The position numbers and the translations under genes are program-made. A stretch of 50,568 bases of DNA from Nevskia soli DSM 19509 (lineage in GTDB: Bacteria; Pseudomonadota; Gammaproteobacteria; Nevskiales; Nevskiaceae), in the NCBI RefSeq assembly GCF_000711955.1, contig NZ_JONR01000035.1, positions 1 through 50,568 of the forward strand, given 5' to 3'. The notes under the pieces are model-generated. The model made no database searches and was not told the DNA's origin. It saw only the letters and a list, made by a program, of their open reading frames with translations. The first letter of the stretch is position 1, and each line of letters opens with the position of its first letter. This document shows, piece by piece, positions 40,450-49,248 of this stretch.

Positions 40450-40608
40450 TCTGGAATCAGCAGGTCACGGGTGACGGCGGGTAGGGGTCGATTGTAGCCG
40501 AGCCCGTCCTAAGCAAGCATGGCTTGTGCCAGAAAGTGATGCCTTGTGCCGAAAGGTAGCGACATGCAGACTGCCCGGCAGGCGCGAGACAGCGCGGGAG
40601 GAGTCACG

Positions 40609-41208
40609 GTGGAACAACGCACGATCGAATTTTTCTGGGACGCGGCCAGTCCTTACACCTATCTGGCGGCCACCCAGGTCGGCCCGCTGGCTGCCCGGGC
40701 CGGCGTCGCCGTGGCGTGGCGGCCATTCCTGCTCGGCAAGGTGTTCGAGGCCAGCGGCAACCGCATGCCGGCGGCCGTGCCGGCCAAGGCCAAGCACCTG
40801 TTCCGCGATGTGCAGCGCTGGGCGCAGCACTACGGCGTGCCGGTGGCCTTTCCCAAGGTGTTTCCGGTCCACAGCGTGCTGGCCCTCCGCGCCGGGCTGG
40901 CCGCGGCGGCGCAGGGCAGGGGTGCCGAGTTCGCCCAGGCGATCATGAAGGCCTATTGGGCCGACGGCGCCGACATCGCCCAGCCGGAGGCGGTAAGCAA
41001 GGTTGCCGACGCGGTCGGTCTGGATGGCGCCGCCCTGTTGTTGCAGGCGCAGGAGCAGTCGATCAAGGACCAGCTGCGCGCCAATACCGAGGAAGCGGTG
41101 CAGCGCGGCGCCTTCGGCGCACCGACCTTCTTCGTCGGCGAGCAGATGTTCTGGGGCAACGACCGCCTGGTGCTGCTGGATGAGTTCCTGAGCGGCAAGA
41201 TCGCCTGA
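40609..41208 (+). CDS. DsbA-fold 2-hydroxychromene-2-carboxylate isomerase family protein
   Basis: 199 residues from a GTG start at 40609, chosen because GGGAGGAG lies 6 nt upstream and the length matches the family (about 200). An in-frame ATG at 40564 would add 15 residues. The thioredoxin/kappa-GST-like opening is IEFFWDAASPYTYLAATQ, with the probable active Ser14 in SPY. The C-terminal signature is GAFGAPTFFVGEQMFWGNDRL. The family isomerises hydroxychromene carboxylates in naphthalene-type degradation with glutathione, but many members sit outside such pathways. No aromatic-degradation genes are nearby here. It is the first gene of an overlapping trio. Confidence 0.85.
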   Translation: MEQRTIEFFWDAASPYTYLAATQVGPLAARAGVAVAWRPFLLGKVFEASGNRMPAAVPAKAKHLFRDVQRWAQHYGVPVAFPKVFPVHSVLALRAGLAAAAQGRGAEFAQAIMKAYWADGADIAQPEAVSKVADAVGLDGAALLLQAQEQSIKDQLRANTEEAVQRGAFGAPTFFVGEQMFWGNDRLVLLDEFLSGKIA

Positions 41209-41747
41209 TGCGGTTTGGCCGGCCCGGGATGCTGGCGGGGCTGCTGTTGTTGCCGGCATGGCCGGCAGCCGCCGACGCGCCGGCCTCGCCGCTTTCGGAG
41301 TGGCGCGTCAGCCTGGACGCGGTCGGCCCGATCCGGCTCGGCATGACCCTGGCGCAGGCGCGCAAGGCGGCAGGCGCGGCGCTGACCGAGCAACCTCCGC
41401 GCGGCGATGCCGGCGCCTGGCGCGCCTGCCATTACGCCTGGCCCACGGAGGGCGGGCAGTTGCGGCTGGACCTGGGCCTGATGCTGGAGCAGGGCGTGGT
41501 GACGCGCATCGATATCGCCACCCCGGAAGTCGTCACGCGCTCCGGCGCGCGCGTCGGCGATACGGAAGACAGCGTGACCGCGCGCTACGCCGGTCACCTG
41601 CAGGTCGCGGCGGATGGCGCCGCGCACTACCTGATCGTCTACCCGGATCAGCCGCGGCAGATGATTTTCCAGGCGGAAGAGGGCAAGGTGACGGCCTATC
41701 GGATCGGCCAGCTGCCGGCGGTCCATTACAGCGAGGGTTGCGCTTGA
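41208..41747 (+). CDS. Secreted hypothetical protein
   Basis: 179 residues with a signal peptide (about 1-23, LAGLLLLPAWPAAADAP). The mature part starts with the pattern VGPIRLGMTLAQARKAAG, seen in other small periplasmic proteins of unknown function. It then has short beta-rich segments and three Cys residues in the whole chain (one in ACHYAW, one near the C-terminus). No family name is claimed. The start overlaps the isomerase stop (TGATG) and the end overlaps the hydrolase start (TTGA), so all three are translated from one message. Confidence 0.65.
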   Translation: MRFGRPGMLAGLLLLPAWPAAADAPASPLSEWRVSLDAVGPIRLGMTLAQARKAAGAALTEQPPRGDAGAWRACHYAWPTEGGQLRLDLGLMLEQGVVTRIDIATPEVVTRSGARVGDTEDSVTARYAGHLQVAADGAAHYLIVYPDQPRQMIFQAEEGKVTAYRIGQLPAVHYSEGCA

Positions 41748-42607
41748 ACAGCAGTCTCGACAGCCGGTCCGAATTCCTGCGCGTGCGCGGATTGCGTCAC
41801 CACGTGCGGCGCTGGGGCGACCCCAGCCTGCCGCGGCTGTTCATCACCCATGGCTGGCTCGACGTGTCCGCCACCTTCCAGCCCCTGGTCGAGCCGCTGC
41901 TGCAACGTTGGCAGGTGCTGATGCCGGACTGGCGCGGCTTCGGCTACAGCGAGTGGCCGCAGGACGGCTACTGGTTCTACGACTACGTCGCCGACCTTGA
42001 AGCAATACTCGACCATTATTCCCCCGACGAGCCGGTGCTGCTGGCCGGCCACAGCATGGGCGCCCAGGTTTCCGCCCTGTATGCCGGCCTGCGCCCGCAA
42101 CGGGTGCGCAAGCTGGCTTGCCTGGACGGCATCGGCCTGCCGGACGCGCCGGCTGCGCGCGCGCCGGCGCGGGTGCGCAAATGGCTGGACCAGTTGCGCG
42201 AACCGCTGCCGGTGAAGACTTACGAGTCGTTCGAGCAGCTGGCCGGGCGCGTGCGCCGCCAGCATCCGCGCCTGAACGAGGCGCAGGCCCTGTTCGTGGC
42301 GAGCTGCTGGGGCCAGCAGGACGGCTACGGCCGCATCCGCCTCTGCGCCGATCCCAAGCACACCCTGGCCGGCCCGCTGCTGTACCGCGCCGCCGAGGCG
42401 GAGGAGATCTGGAAGCAGATCACCGCGCCGACCCTGTTCATCGACGCCGCCCTGTCGGAAACGGCCCTGCCGGCCGAAGAGCGGGCCCGCCGCCGCGGCT
42501 CATTCGCCGACCAGCGGGTGGTGGTGATCGCGAATGCCGGACACATGCTGCATTTCGACGCCCCGCGGGAAACGGCGCAGGCGCTCGCGGCATTCATGGC
42601 GGATTGA
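41744..42607 (+). CDS. Alpha/beta hydrolase
   Basis: A 287-residue cytosolic alpha/beta-fold hydrolase from a TTG start that overlaps the previous stop as TTGA, with GAGGG upstream; no in-frame ATG precedes the core. The oxyanion region is FITHGWLD, the nucleophile elbow is LLAGHSMGAQVS (Ser104) and the catalytic His is His267 in NAGHMLHF. The acid is probably in the strand TLFIDAALSE. The lid region (about 140-215) is rich in Arg and typical of epoxide hydrolase/MhpC-like enzymes. The substrate is unknown. It ends the three-gene operon. Confidence 0.83.
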   Translation: MNSSLDSRSEFLRVRGLRHHVRRWGDPSLPRLFITHGWLDVSATFQPLVEPLLQRWQVLMPDWRGFGYSEWPQDGYWFYDYVADLEAILDHYSPDEPVLLAGHSMGAQVSALYAGLRPQRVRKLACLDGIGLPDAPAARAPARVRKWLDQLREPLPVKTYESFEQLAGRVRRQHPRLNEAQALFVASCWGQQDGYGRIRLCADPKHTLAGPLLYRAAEAEEIWKQITAPTLFIDAALSETALPAEERARRRGSFADQRVVVIANAGHMLHFDAPRETAQALAAFMAD

Positions 42608-42725
42608 GGGCAAAGACGCTCCTGCGGCGGTGGCGCAGTGACGCCAAGGCGATGATTAATAAGGCGCTTCTACTTTTTTGCGACCCGACGCCGTTGTCCC
42701 GGGAGCTTTTAACTAAAATACGGCC

Positions 42726-43766
42726 ATGCGCCTGAATCCCGGTCAGCTTGCCTCTCAACTACAGCGTGGTCTCGCCCCGGTGTACCTGGTCGCCGGCGAA
42801 GAGCCCCTGTTGATGCAGGAAGCGCTGGACGCCATCCGCGCCGCCGCCCGGGCCAAGGGTTTCGCCGAGCGCGAGGTACTGGACGCCGAGCGCGGCTTCG
42901 ACTGGCAGCGCCTGGTCGATACCTGCAACACCCCCTCCCTGTTCGCACCGCAGCGCATCGTCGAATTGCGCGCCGCCAACGCTCCCGACGCCGCCGGTGC
43001 CGCCGCCCTGATCAAGCTGGCGCAGGACCCGGCGCCGGACGTGCTGCTGATCGTGGCCCTGGGCAAGCTCGAATCGCGCGCCCGCAACGCCGCCTGGTAC
43101 AGCGCGCTGGAGACGGCCGGCGCCAGCCTGTATGTGTGGGCGTTGAAGCCGGAGGAATTGCCGGGCTGGATCGGTACGCGCCTGCGCACCGCCGGGGTCC
43201 AGGCCGACCCGGACGGGCTGCGCCTGCTGGTCGAGCGCACCGAGGGCAACCTGCTCGCCGCGCAGCAGGAAGTGGAAAAGCTGGCCTTGCTCTATCCGGG
43301 GCAGGCGGTGGGCGTGGCGCAGATCGAGGCGGCGGTGGCCGACTCGGCGCACTACGAGGTATTCGGCTGGTTCAATAAGATCATGGCCGGCGACGCGCGC
43401 GGCGCCGTGCGCGGCCTCTACGGCCTGCGCGATGAGGGGGTGGACCTGCTGCCGATCCTGGCGGTGGTGGCCAATGGCCTGCGCCAGCTGGCCCGCGCCG
43501 CCGCGGCCTATGCCCGCAGCCACAATGCCGGCGCCGCCATGGAAGCGGCCGGCGTATTCAAGATGAACCAGCCGGCCTTTGCGCGGGCGGTCGAGCGCAG
43601 CCGTTCCGGCCAGGTGCTGGGCTGGCTGCGGGATTGCGCCAATATCGACGCCCTGGCCAAGTCCAGCGGCACCCAGTCCGCCGCCTGGGAAGAGTTGTTA
43701 ACATTGGTGCTGGCGGCGAGCGGCGCCGCCAAACCCAGACTGGCCGCGGCACGGAATCCTGTATGA
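42726..43766 (+). CDS. holA: DNA polymerase III delta subunit
   Basis: 346 residues, the usual HolA length (343 in E. coli). It is the clamp-loader subunit that opens the beta clamp. Typical features are LAPVYLVAGEEPLLMQEALDAIR near the start, the central LVERTEGNLLAAQQEVEKLALLY and IEAAVADSAHYEVFGWFNKIMAGD. In many gammaproteobacteria leuS and lptE lie directly upstream; here an unrelated hydrolase does. No ribosome site is visible before ATG 42726. A TAAAAT at 42714-42719 sits 6 bp before it, compatible with a leaderless transcript. The stop overlaps proA (ATGA). Confidence 0.93.
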   Translation: MRLNPGQLASQLQRGLAPVYLVAGEEPLLMQEALDAIRAAARAKGFAEREVLDAERGFDWQRLVDTCNTPSLFAPQRIVELRAANAPDAAGAAALIKLAQDPAPDVLLIVALGKLESRARNAAWYSALETAGASLYVWALKPEELPGWIGTRLRTAGVQADPDGLRLLVERTEGNLLAAQQEVEKLALLYPGQAVGVAQIEAAVADSAHYEVFGWFNKIMAGDARGAVRGLYGLRDEGVDLLPILAVVANGLRQLARAAAAYARSHNAGAAMEAAGVFKMNQPAFARAVERSRSGQVLGWLRDCANIDALAKSSGTQSAAWEELLTLVLAASGAAKPRLAAARNPV

Positions 43767-45061
43767 CGGCGGTAACGTTGAAAGACGGCAAGCGCGGTGC
43801 GCGCAAGGACGAGGTTGCTTCCTACATGCGCAATGTGGGCGAGCGCGCCCGCGTCGCCTCCCGCGCGGTGGCCAAGGCCAGCGCCGGCGAGAAGAATGCC
43901 GCCCTGTTCGAGCTGGCGCGGATCATCGAGGACGAAGCCTCCACGATCCTCGAAGCCAATGCCCGCGACATGCGCGCGGCCCGCGAAAACAAGCTGGAAG
44001 AAGCCCTGCTGGACCGCCTGGAACTGAACCAGGGCCGCATCGCCGCCATGGCCGACGGCGTGCGCCAGGTGGCGGCGCTGCCCGATCCGGTGGGCGAGAT
44101 GTTCGACCTGAAGATGCGCCCCTCCGGCATCCAGGTCGGCCGCATGCGCGTCCCCCTGGGCGTGGTCGCCATCATTTACGAGTCGCGGCCCAACGTCACC
44201 GCCGACGCTGCCTCGTTGTGCCTCAAGTCCGGCAATGCCTGCATCCTGCGCGGCGGCTCCGAGGCCCTGCATTCCAACCAGGCCATCGCCCGCTGCATCC
44301 AGCGCGCCCTGCGCGACGCCGGCCTGCCGCCGGACGCGGTGCAGGTGGTGGAGACCACCGACCGCGAGGCGGTCGGGCACATGCTGACCATGCCGCAGTT
44401 CGTCGACGTCGTGATCCCGCGCGGCGGCAAGGGCCTGGTCGCTTTCGTCGCGGAGAACGCGCGCGTGCCGGTGATCAAGCACCTGGACGGCAACTGCCAC
44501 GTCTACGTCGACGGCGAAGCCGACCTGGAAAAGGCCATCGCCATCGCCGTCAACGCCAAGACCCAGCGCTACGGCACCTGCAACACCATGGAAACCCTGC
44601 TGGTCGACGCGCCGATCGCGCAGCGCCTGCTGCCCGACCTCGGCCGCATCTACGCCGGCCATGGCGTCGAGCTGCGCGGCTGCGAGCGCACCCGCAAGAT
44701 CCTGCCGCAGGCGCGCCCGGCCAAGCCGGAAGACTGGGACACCGAATACCTGGCGCCGATCCTGGCGATCAAGGTGGTCGACGGCCTCGACCAGGCCATC
44801 GACCACATCACCCGCCACGGCTCGCAGCACACCGACGCCATCGTCAGCGAGAACTACAGCAAGGTGCGCCGCTTCCTGCGCGAAGTGGATTCCGCCTCGG
44901 TCATGGTCAATGCCTCGACCCGCTTCGCCGATGGTTACGAATACGGCCTCGGCGCCGAAATCGGCATCAGCACCGACAAGTTCCACGCCCGCGGACCGGT
45001 CGGCCTGGAAGGCCTGACTTCGGTGAAGTGGGTGGTGCTGGGCGACGGACAGGTCCGTTGA
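43763..45061 (+). CDS. proA: Gamma-glutamyl phosphate reductase
   Basis: 432 residues, slightly longer than E. coli ProA (417). It reduces gamma-glutamyl phosphate to glutamate semialdehyde in proline synthesis. Family segments include GVVAIIYESRPNVTADAASL, GNACILRGGSEALHSN, VIKHLDGNCHVYVD and the catalytic Cys in RYGTCNTMETLL, then SVMVNASTRFADGYEYGLGAEIGIST. The start ATG overlaps the holA stop by 4 bp. proB is not in the window. It is followed by a heptad-repeat hairpin before nadD. Confidence 0.96.
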   Translation: MTAVTLKDGKRGARKDEVASYMRNVGERARVASRAVAKASAGEKNAALFELARIIEDEASTILEANARDMRAARENKLEEALLDRLELNQGRIAAMADGVRQVAALPDPVGEMFDLKMRPSGIQVGRMRVPLGVVAIIYESRPNVTADAASLCLKSGNACILRGGSEALHSNQAIARCIQRALRDAGLPPDAVQVVETTDREAVGHMLTMPQFVDVVIPRGGKGLVAFVAENARVPVIKHLDGNCHVYVDGEADLEKAIAIAVNAKTQRYGTCNTMETLLVDAPIAQRLLPDLGRIYAGHGVELRGCERTRKILPQARPAKPEDWDTEYLAPILAIKVVDGLDQAIDHITRHGSQHTDAIVSENYSKVRRFLREVDSASVMVNASTRFADGYEYGLGAEIGISTDKFHARGPVGLEGLTSVKWVVLGDGQVR

Positions 45062-45063
45062 AG

Positions 45064-45160
45064 CAGTGGTTAGTGATTAGTGGTCAGTGGTTAGTGAAAA
45101 AGCTCAACTGCGTCAATTTTTTGCTTTTACTGGCCACTAATCACTGGCCACTAATCACTG
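45064..45160. repeat. Heptad-repeat hairpin element between proA and nadD
   Basis: The left arm is a run of degenerate AGTGnnT heptads (AGTGGTT AGTGATT and so on, about 45066-45096). The right arm (45129-45160) is its near reverse complement, CCACTAATCACT units. The loop is AT-rich, with an A-run at its left and TTTT at its right edge. The same design recurs at 50008-50110. It should fold into a long imperfect RNA stem within an operon. Confidence 0.6.
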
Positions 45161-45187
45161 CCGATTGCGGCCCGCACGCAGGTTCTC

Positions 45188-45868
45188 TTGTCCACTGAAT
45201 CATCAGCCGCAATCGGCGTCTTCGGCGGCACGTTCGCGCCGATCCATCACGGTCATATCCGCCTGGCGCTGGAACTGCGCGAGCGGCTCGGTTTGTCGCG
45301 CGTGCTGATCGTGCCGAGCGCGCACCCGCCGCACCGTGCCGCACCGGAAGTGCCGCCGCAGCGTCGGCTGGAGTGGGCGCGGCTGGCCCTCGCCGGCGAG
45401 CCCGGCGTGGTGGTGGACGATCGCGAAATCCGCCGCAATGGCCCTTCCTATACCTATGACACGGTGGCCGGTCTGCGCGCCGAGCTGGGCGAGGCCACGC
45501 CGCTGGTGCTGCTGCTCGGCGACGACGCCGCCAACCAGCTGCACACCTGGCACCGCTGGCGCGAGCTGTTCGACCTGGCGCACCTGGTCTTCGTCGAGCG
45601 GCCCTACGAGCCGCCGGCACCGTCGCCCGAGCTGGCCGCGTTCCTGCGCGGCCGCCGCGCCGCCTCGTCCCAGGCCCTGCTGGCGCAGCCGGCCGGCCTG
45701 TGGATCGCCGCCAGCATCCCGCCGCTGGCCATTTCTTCCACCCGCATCCGGCAGTTGCTCAAGGCCGGCCGCAGCATCCGTGGCCTGGTCCCGGATGCCG
45801 TGATCCAGACATTCACCACCGAGGACGTCCGCGCTCTAACCCACGATGAAGACCCCGCCCAAGACTAA
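45188..45868 (+). CDS. nadD: Nicotinate-nucleotide adenylyltransferase
   Basis: 226 residues from a TTG start at 45188 (AGG about 5 nt upstream); no in-frame ATG occurs before the conserved core. It adenylates nicotinate mononucleotide in NAD synthesis. The nucleotidyltransferase motif is GVFGGTFAPIHHGHI at residues 9-23 and the C-terminal signature is ISSTRIRQLL. The order nadD-rsfS-rlmH is a classic proteobacterial operon, and the 3' end overlaps rsfS by 23 bp. Confidence 0.94.
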   Translation: MSTESSAAIGVFGGTFAPIHHGHIRLALELRERLGLSRVLIVPSAHPPHRAAPEVPPQRRLEWARLALAGEPGVVVDDREIRRNGPSYTYDTVAGLRAELGEATPLVLLLGDDAANQLHTWHRWRELFDLAHLVFVERPYEPPAPSPELAAFLRGRRAASSQALLAQPAGLWIAASIPPLAISSTRIRQLLKAGRSIRGLVPDAVIQTFTTEDVRALTHDEDPAQD

Positions 45869-46460
45869 AGCAGCCTCCAAGGCCAAGGCCCCCGCCAAGA
45901 GCAAGGCGAAGGCCACCGGCAAACCTGCCGCCAAACCCGCAGCCAAGTCCGCTACCAGGGCCAAGGCTGCCGTGAAGTCCAAGCCCAAGTCCAAGTCCGG
46001 GCTTGGACCGAAGAGCAAGGCCGTAGCCAAGACCGCGCCGAAGAAGGCCGCCTCCAAGGCCAAGCCAAAAGCCGCTCCCGCGCCGAAGGCCAAGGCAGCG
46101 AAAGCCGGCTCGGTCGATCCGTCCGACACCCTGACGGCACTGGCGGTGTCGGCGCTGGAGGATCTCAAGGCGGTCGACATCAAGGTCCTCAACGTGCGCG
46201 ACCTCACCACCATCGCCGACGCCATGGTGATCTGCACCGGCACCTCCAACCGCCACGTCAAGTCGCTGGCGGAGAATGTGGTCGACATGGCCCGGCAGCG
46301 CGGCTTCCGCGCGCTCGGCATCGAGGGGCTGGGCGAAGGCGAGTGGGTGCTGGTGGACCTCAACGGCGTGCTGGTGCACGTGATGCAGGCGCAGACGCGC
46401 CTGTTCTACCAGCTGGAAAAGTTGTGGGACATGAGCCAGCTCGACAGCCGGTCGGCCTGA
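45846..46460 (+). CDS. rsfS: Ribosome silencing factor RsfS with a Lys/Ala/Pro-rich N-terminal extension
   Basis: 204 residues, about twice the usual RsfS (105 in E. coli). The conserved domain occupies about residues 93-204 (ALEDLKAVDIKVLNVRDLTT, DAMVICTGTSNRHVKSLAENV, EGEWVLVDLNGVLVHVM). It blocks 30S-50S joining by binding L14. The first 89 residues are almost entirely Lys, Ala and Pro with some Ser, like histone H1/AlgP-type tails, and should be disordered and strongly basic. ATG 45846 is the only ATG before the domain; an in-frame GTG lies inside the tail but without a ribosome site. So the extension is probably translated. Confidence 0.9.
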   Translation: MKTPPKTKAASKAKAPAKSKAKATGKPAAKPAAKSATRAKAAVKSKPKSKSGLGPKSKAVAKTAPKKAASKAKPKAAPAPKAKAAKAGSVDPSDTLTALAVSALEDLKAVDIKVLNVRDLTTIADAMVICTGTSNRHVKSLAENVVDMARQRGFRALGIEGLGEGEWVLVDLNGVLVHVMQAQTRLFYQLEKLWDMSQLDSRSA

Positions 46461-46482
46461 GCCGGACCCGCTCGAGCCCCCT

Positions 46483-46953
46483 ATGCGCGTGCGCCTGATC
46501 GCCGTCGGCACGCGCATGCCGGCCTGGGTCGAGGCCGGCTTCACCGAATACGCGCAGCGCCTGCCGCGCGAGTTGCGCCTCGAGCTGGTGGAAGTGCCGG
46601 TGGAGGCGCGGGGCAAGAATGCCGACATCGCGCGCCTGCGCGAAGCCGAGGGCGAGAAGATGCTGCGCGCCGCCGGCAGCGGCAGCCGCATCGTCGCCTT
46701 CGACGAGCGCGGCGACGCACTGGACACCGTGGGCTGGGCCAAGGCCCTGCCGCAATGGTTGCAGGACGGGCGCGACGTGGCCCTGCTGGTCGGCGGCCCG
46801 GACGGATTGTCCCCCGCCTGCCTGGCGGCCGCCTCGGCGCGCTGGTCGCTGTCGCGGCTGACGTTTCCGCATCCCCTGGTGCGGGTGCTGATCGCAGAGC
46901 AACTGTACCGGGCCTGGAGCCTGACGCAGAACCATCCCTATCACCGCGCCTGA
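46483..46953 (+). CDS. rlmH: 23S rRNA pseudouridine(1915) N3-methyltransferase RlmH
   Basis: 156 residues (155 in E. coli), a SPOUT-fold methyltransferase acting on position 1915 of 23S rRNA. Family features are the start MRVRLIAVGTRMPAWVEAGF, LLVGGPDGLSPACLAAA (the trefoil-knot SAM site) and the invariant tail LIAEQLYRAWSLTQNHPYHR. It follows rsfS by 22 bp, in the standard order. Confidence 0.97.
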   Translation: MRVRLIAVGTRMPAWVEAGFTEYAQRLPRELRLELVEVPVEARGKNADIARLREAEGEKMLRAAGSGSRIVAFDERGDALDTVGWAKALPQWLQDGRDVALLVGGPDGLSPACLAAASARWSLSRLTFPHPLVRVLIAEQLYRAWSLTQNHPYHRA

Positions 46954-47073
46954 GTCGCCGGGCGCGAACCGGGGTAACAGGTACTGGCGCATTCCCGTCC
47001 CGCCTTGCCCGCACAGGGCGGGGGCATGGACAATACGCATCCTTCGCCGTTCCCTTCAGCCGAGCCGCCTCCG

Positions 47074-49071
47074 ATGCCGACCCGTTTCGAACTCGCCAAT
47101 GCCATCCGCGCCCTTGCCATGGATGCCGTGCAGCGCGCCAACAGCGGCCACCCCGGCATGCCGATGGGCATGGCGGACATCGCCGAAGTGCTGTGGAACG
47201 ACTATCTCAGCCACAACCCGGCCGACCCGAGCTGGTTCAACCGCGACCGCTTCGTGGTCAGCAACGGCCATGGTTCGATGCTGCTCTACGCCGCGCTGCA
47301 CCTGTCCGGCTACGACCTGCCGATGGAGGAACTGAAGAACTTCCGCCAGCTGCACTCGAAGACTGCCGGTCATCCCGAGCACGGCCACACGCCGGGCGTG
47401 GAAACCACCACCGGCCCGCTCGGCCAGGGCTTGGCCAACGCCGTGGGCATGGCGCTGGCGGAACGCCTGCTGGCGGCGAGCTTCAACCACGACGGCCTGC
47501 CGCTGGTCGATCACTACACCTACGTCTTCGCCGGCGACGGCTGCCTGATGGAAGGCGTCTCGCACGAAGCCTGCTCGCTCGCCGGCACCTTCGGCCTGGG
47601 CAAGCTGATCGTGTTCTACGACGACAACAATATCTCCATCGACGGCGAGGTGCGCGGCTGGTTCCGTGACGACACCCCCGGCCGCTTCGAGGCCTATGGC
47701 TGGCAGGTGGTGCGCAACGTCAACGGCCATGATCCCAGCGAAGTGCGCATCGCCATCGAAACGGCGCGGGCGCAGACCACCCAGCCGACCCTGATCTGCT
47801 GCAAGACCGTGATCGGCTTCGGCTCGCCCAACCGCCAGGGCACCGCCAAGGCCCACGGCGCGGCGCTGGGTGATGCCGAGATCGTGCTGGCGCGCGAGAA
47901 ACTGGGCTGGACCTACGCGCCGTTCGAAATCCCGCAGGACATCTACGCCGGCTGGGATGGCCGCGCACGCGGCCAGCAGAAGCAGGCCGCCTGGAACGAA
48001 CTGTTCGACGCCTACGCCAGACAGCATCCGCAGCAGGCGGCCGAACTGCGCCGCCGCATCGCCGGCGAGCTGCCGGCGGAGTGGGCCGCGACGATCGCCG
48101 GCGCCATCGGGAAGGCCGCCGCCGGCGACAAGCCGGTGGCGACGCGCAAGTCCTCCGAAGCGGTGCTCAACCTCATCGCTCCGGTGGTGCCCGAATTCGT
48201 CGGCGGCTCGGCCGACCTGACCGAGTCCAACAACACCATCTGGCACGGCGCCAAGACCATCGTGCCGGGCGACGTCAGCGGCAACTACCTGTCCTGGGGC
48301 GTACGCGAATTCGGCATGTGCGCGGCCATGAACGGCATGGCGCTGCACGGCGGCGTCATCCCCTTCGGCGGCACCTTCCTGGTCTTCTCCGACTATGCCC
48401 GCAACGCGGTGCGCATGGCGGCACTGATGCGCCAGCGCGTCATCTTCGTCTTCACCCACGACTCCATCGGCCTGGGCGAGGACGGCCCCACCCATCAGCC
48501 GGTGGAACATCTGTCCTCGCTGCGCCTGATTCCGCACCTGCATGTGTGGCGTCCGGGCGACGCCTTCGAAACCGCCATCGCCTGGAAGGCCGCGGTCGAG
48601 CGCAAGGACGGCCCGGCCGTGCTGGCGCTGTCGCGGCAGAATCTCGCGCCGCAGAAACACGAGGCAGCGCACACCGCCCTGGCGGCGCGTGGCGGCTACA
48701 TCCTGTCGGAGCCGGCGAGCCCCCCCGAAGCGGTGGTCATCGCCACCGGTTCGGAACTGGACCTGGCGGTGCAGGCCGCGCAAAAGCTGGCGGGCGAGGG
48801 ACGCGCGGTGCGCGTGGTGTCGATGCCCTGCCTGGAAGTATTCAATGCGCAGGATGCAAGCTACCGTGAGCAGGTGCTGCCTGCTGCGCTGCAGCGCAGG
48901 CTGGTGGTCGAAGCCGGCGTCACCGCGTTGTGGCGCGGCCTGGCCGGCCCGCAGGGCGCCGTGCTCGGCGTCGACGATTTCGGCGCCTCGGCCCCGGCCC
49001 CCAAGGTTTTCGCTGAATTCGGACTGACCGTGGACGGTGTGGCGCAGGGCCTGCGCGGGCTATTTGCCTGA
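47074..49071 (+). CDS. tkt: Transketolase
   Basis: 665 residues from ATG 47074, matching E. coli TktA (663). It transfers two-carbon units in the pentose phosphate pathway using thiamine diphosphate. Segments visible are ANAIRALAMDAVQRANSGHPG, the TPP motif GDGCLMEGVSHEAC ending DDNNISIDG, and THDSIGLGEDGPTHQPVEHL. The open frame extends to 47005, and ATG 47026 has a better purine tract (GGGCGGGGGC) upstream. A start there would add 16 residues absent from the family, so the true start is not certain. It lies 120 bp after rlmH. Confidence 0.95.
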   Translation: MPTRFELANAIRALAMDAVQRANSGHPGMPMGMADIAEVLWNDYLSHNPADPSWFNRDRFVVSNGHGSMLLYAALHLSGYDLPMEELKNFRQLHSKTAGHPEHGHTPGVETTTGPLGQGLANAVGMALAERLLAASFNHDGLPLVDHYTYVFAGDGCLMEGVSHEACSLAGTFGLGKLIVFYDDNNISIDGEVRGWFRDDTPGRFEAYGWQVVRNVNGHDPSEVRIAIETARAQTTQPTLICCKTVIGFGSPNRQGTAKAHGAALGDAEIVLAREKLGWTYAPFEIPQDIYAGWDGRARGQQKQAAWNELFDAYARQHPQQAAELRRRIAGELPAEWAATIAGAIGKAAAGDKPVATRKSSEAVLNLIAPVVPEFVGGSADLTESNNTIWHGAKTIVPGDVSGNYLSWGVREFGMCAAMNGMALHGGVIPFGGTFLVFSDYARNAVRMAALMRQRVIFVFTHDSIGLGEDGPTHQPVEHLSSLRLIPHLHVWRPGDAFETAIAWKAAVERKDGPAVLALSRQNLAPQKHEAAHTALAARGGYILSEPASPPEAVVIATGSELDLAVQAAQKLAGEGRAVRVVSMPCLEVFNAQDASYREQVLPAALQRRLVVEAGVTALWRGLAGPQGAVLGVDDFGASAPAPKVFAEFGLTVDGVAQGLRGLFA

Positions 49072-49124
49072 CCGACAGGTCCGGCCGGCGAGCGGGCCAT
49101 GGCGTTTGCGCCAAAAGTGGGCGC

Positions 49125-49153
49125 TTGCCTACTGCATACGGGCTAGATACTAT
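49125..49153 (+). promoter_or_regulatory. Probable sigma-70 promoter of exbB-exbD
   Basis: TTGCCT (49125-49130) and TACTAT (49148-49153) with 17-bp spacing lie about 95 bp before the exbB GTG. No Fur box was recognised by eye in the leader. Confidence 0.45.
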
Positions 49154-49248
49154 TCGACCCTTTCCCAGCGGGACGAATGGGGCTTATTCGGCATGGAAAA
49201 TGCCTCCCAAGCGTTCCATAGCTTGAGCCCTACTTTGGAGTCCTTCCT

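Noticed and set aside
45060..45190. The proA-nadD heptad repeats as a CRISPR array
   Set aside because: Units are 7 bp, contiguous, degenerate and arranged as an inverted pair, without spacers or cas genes.
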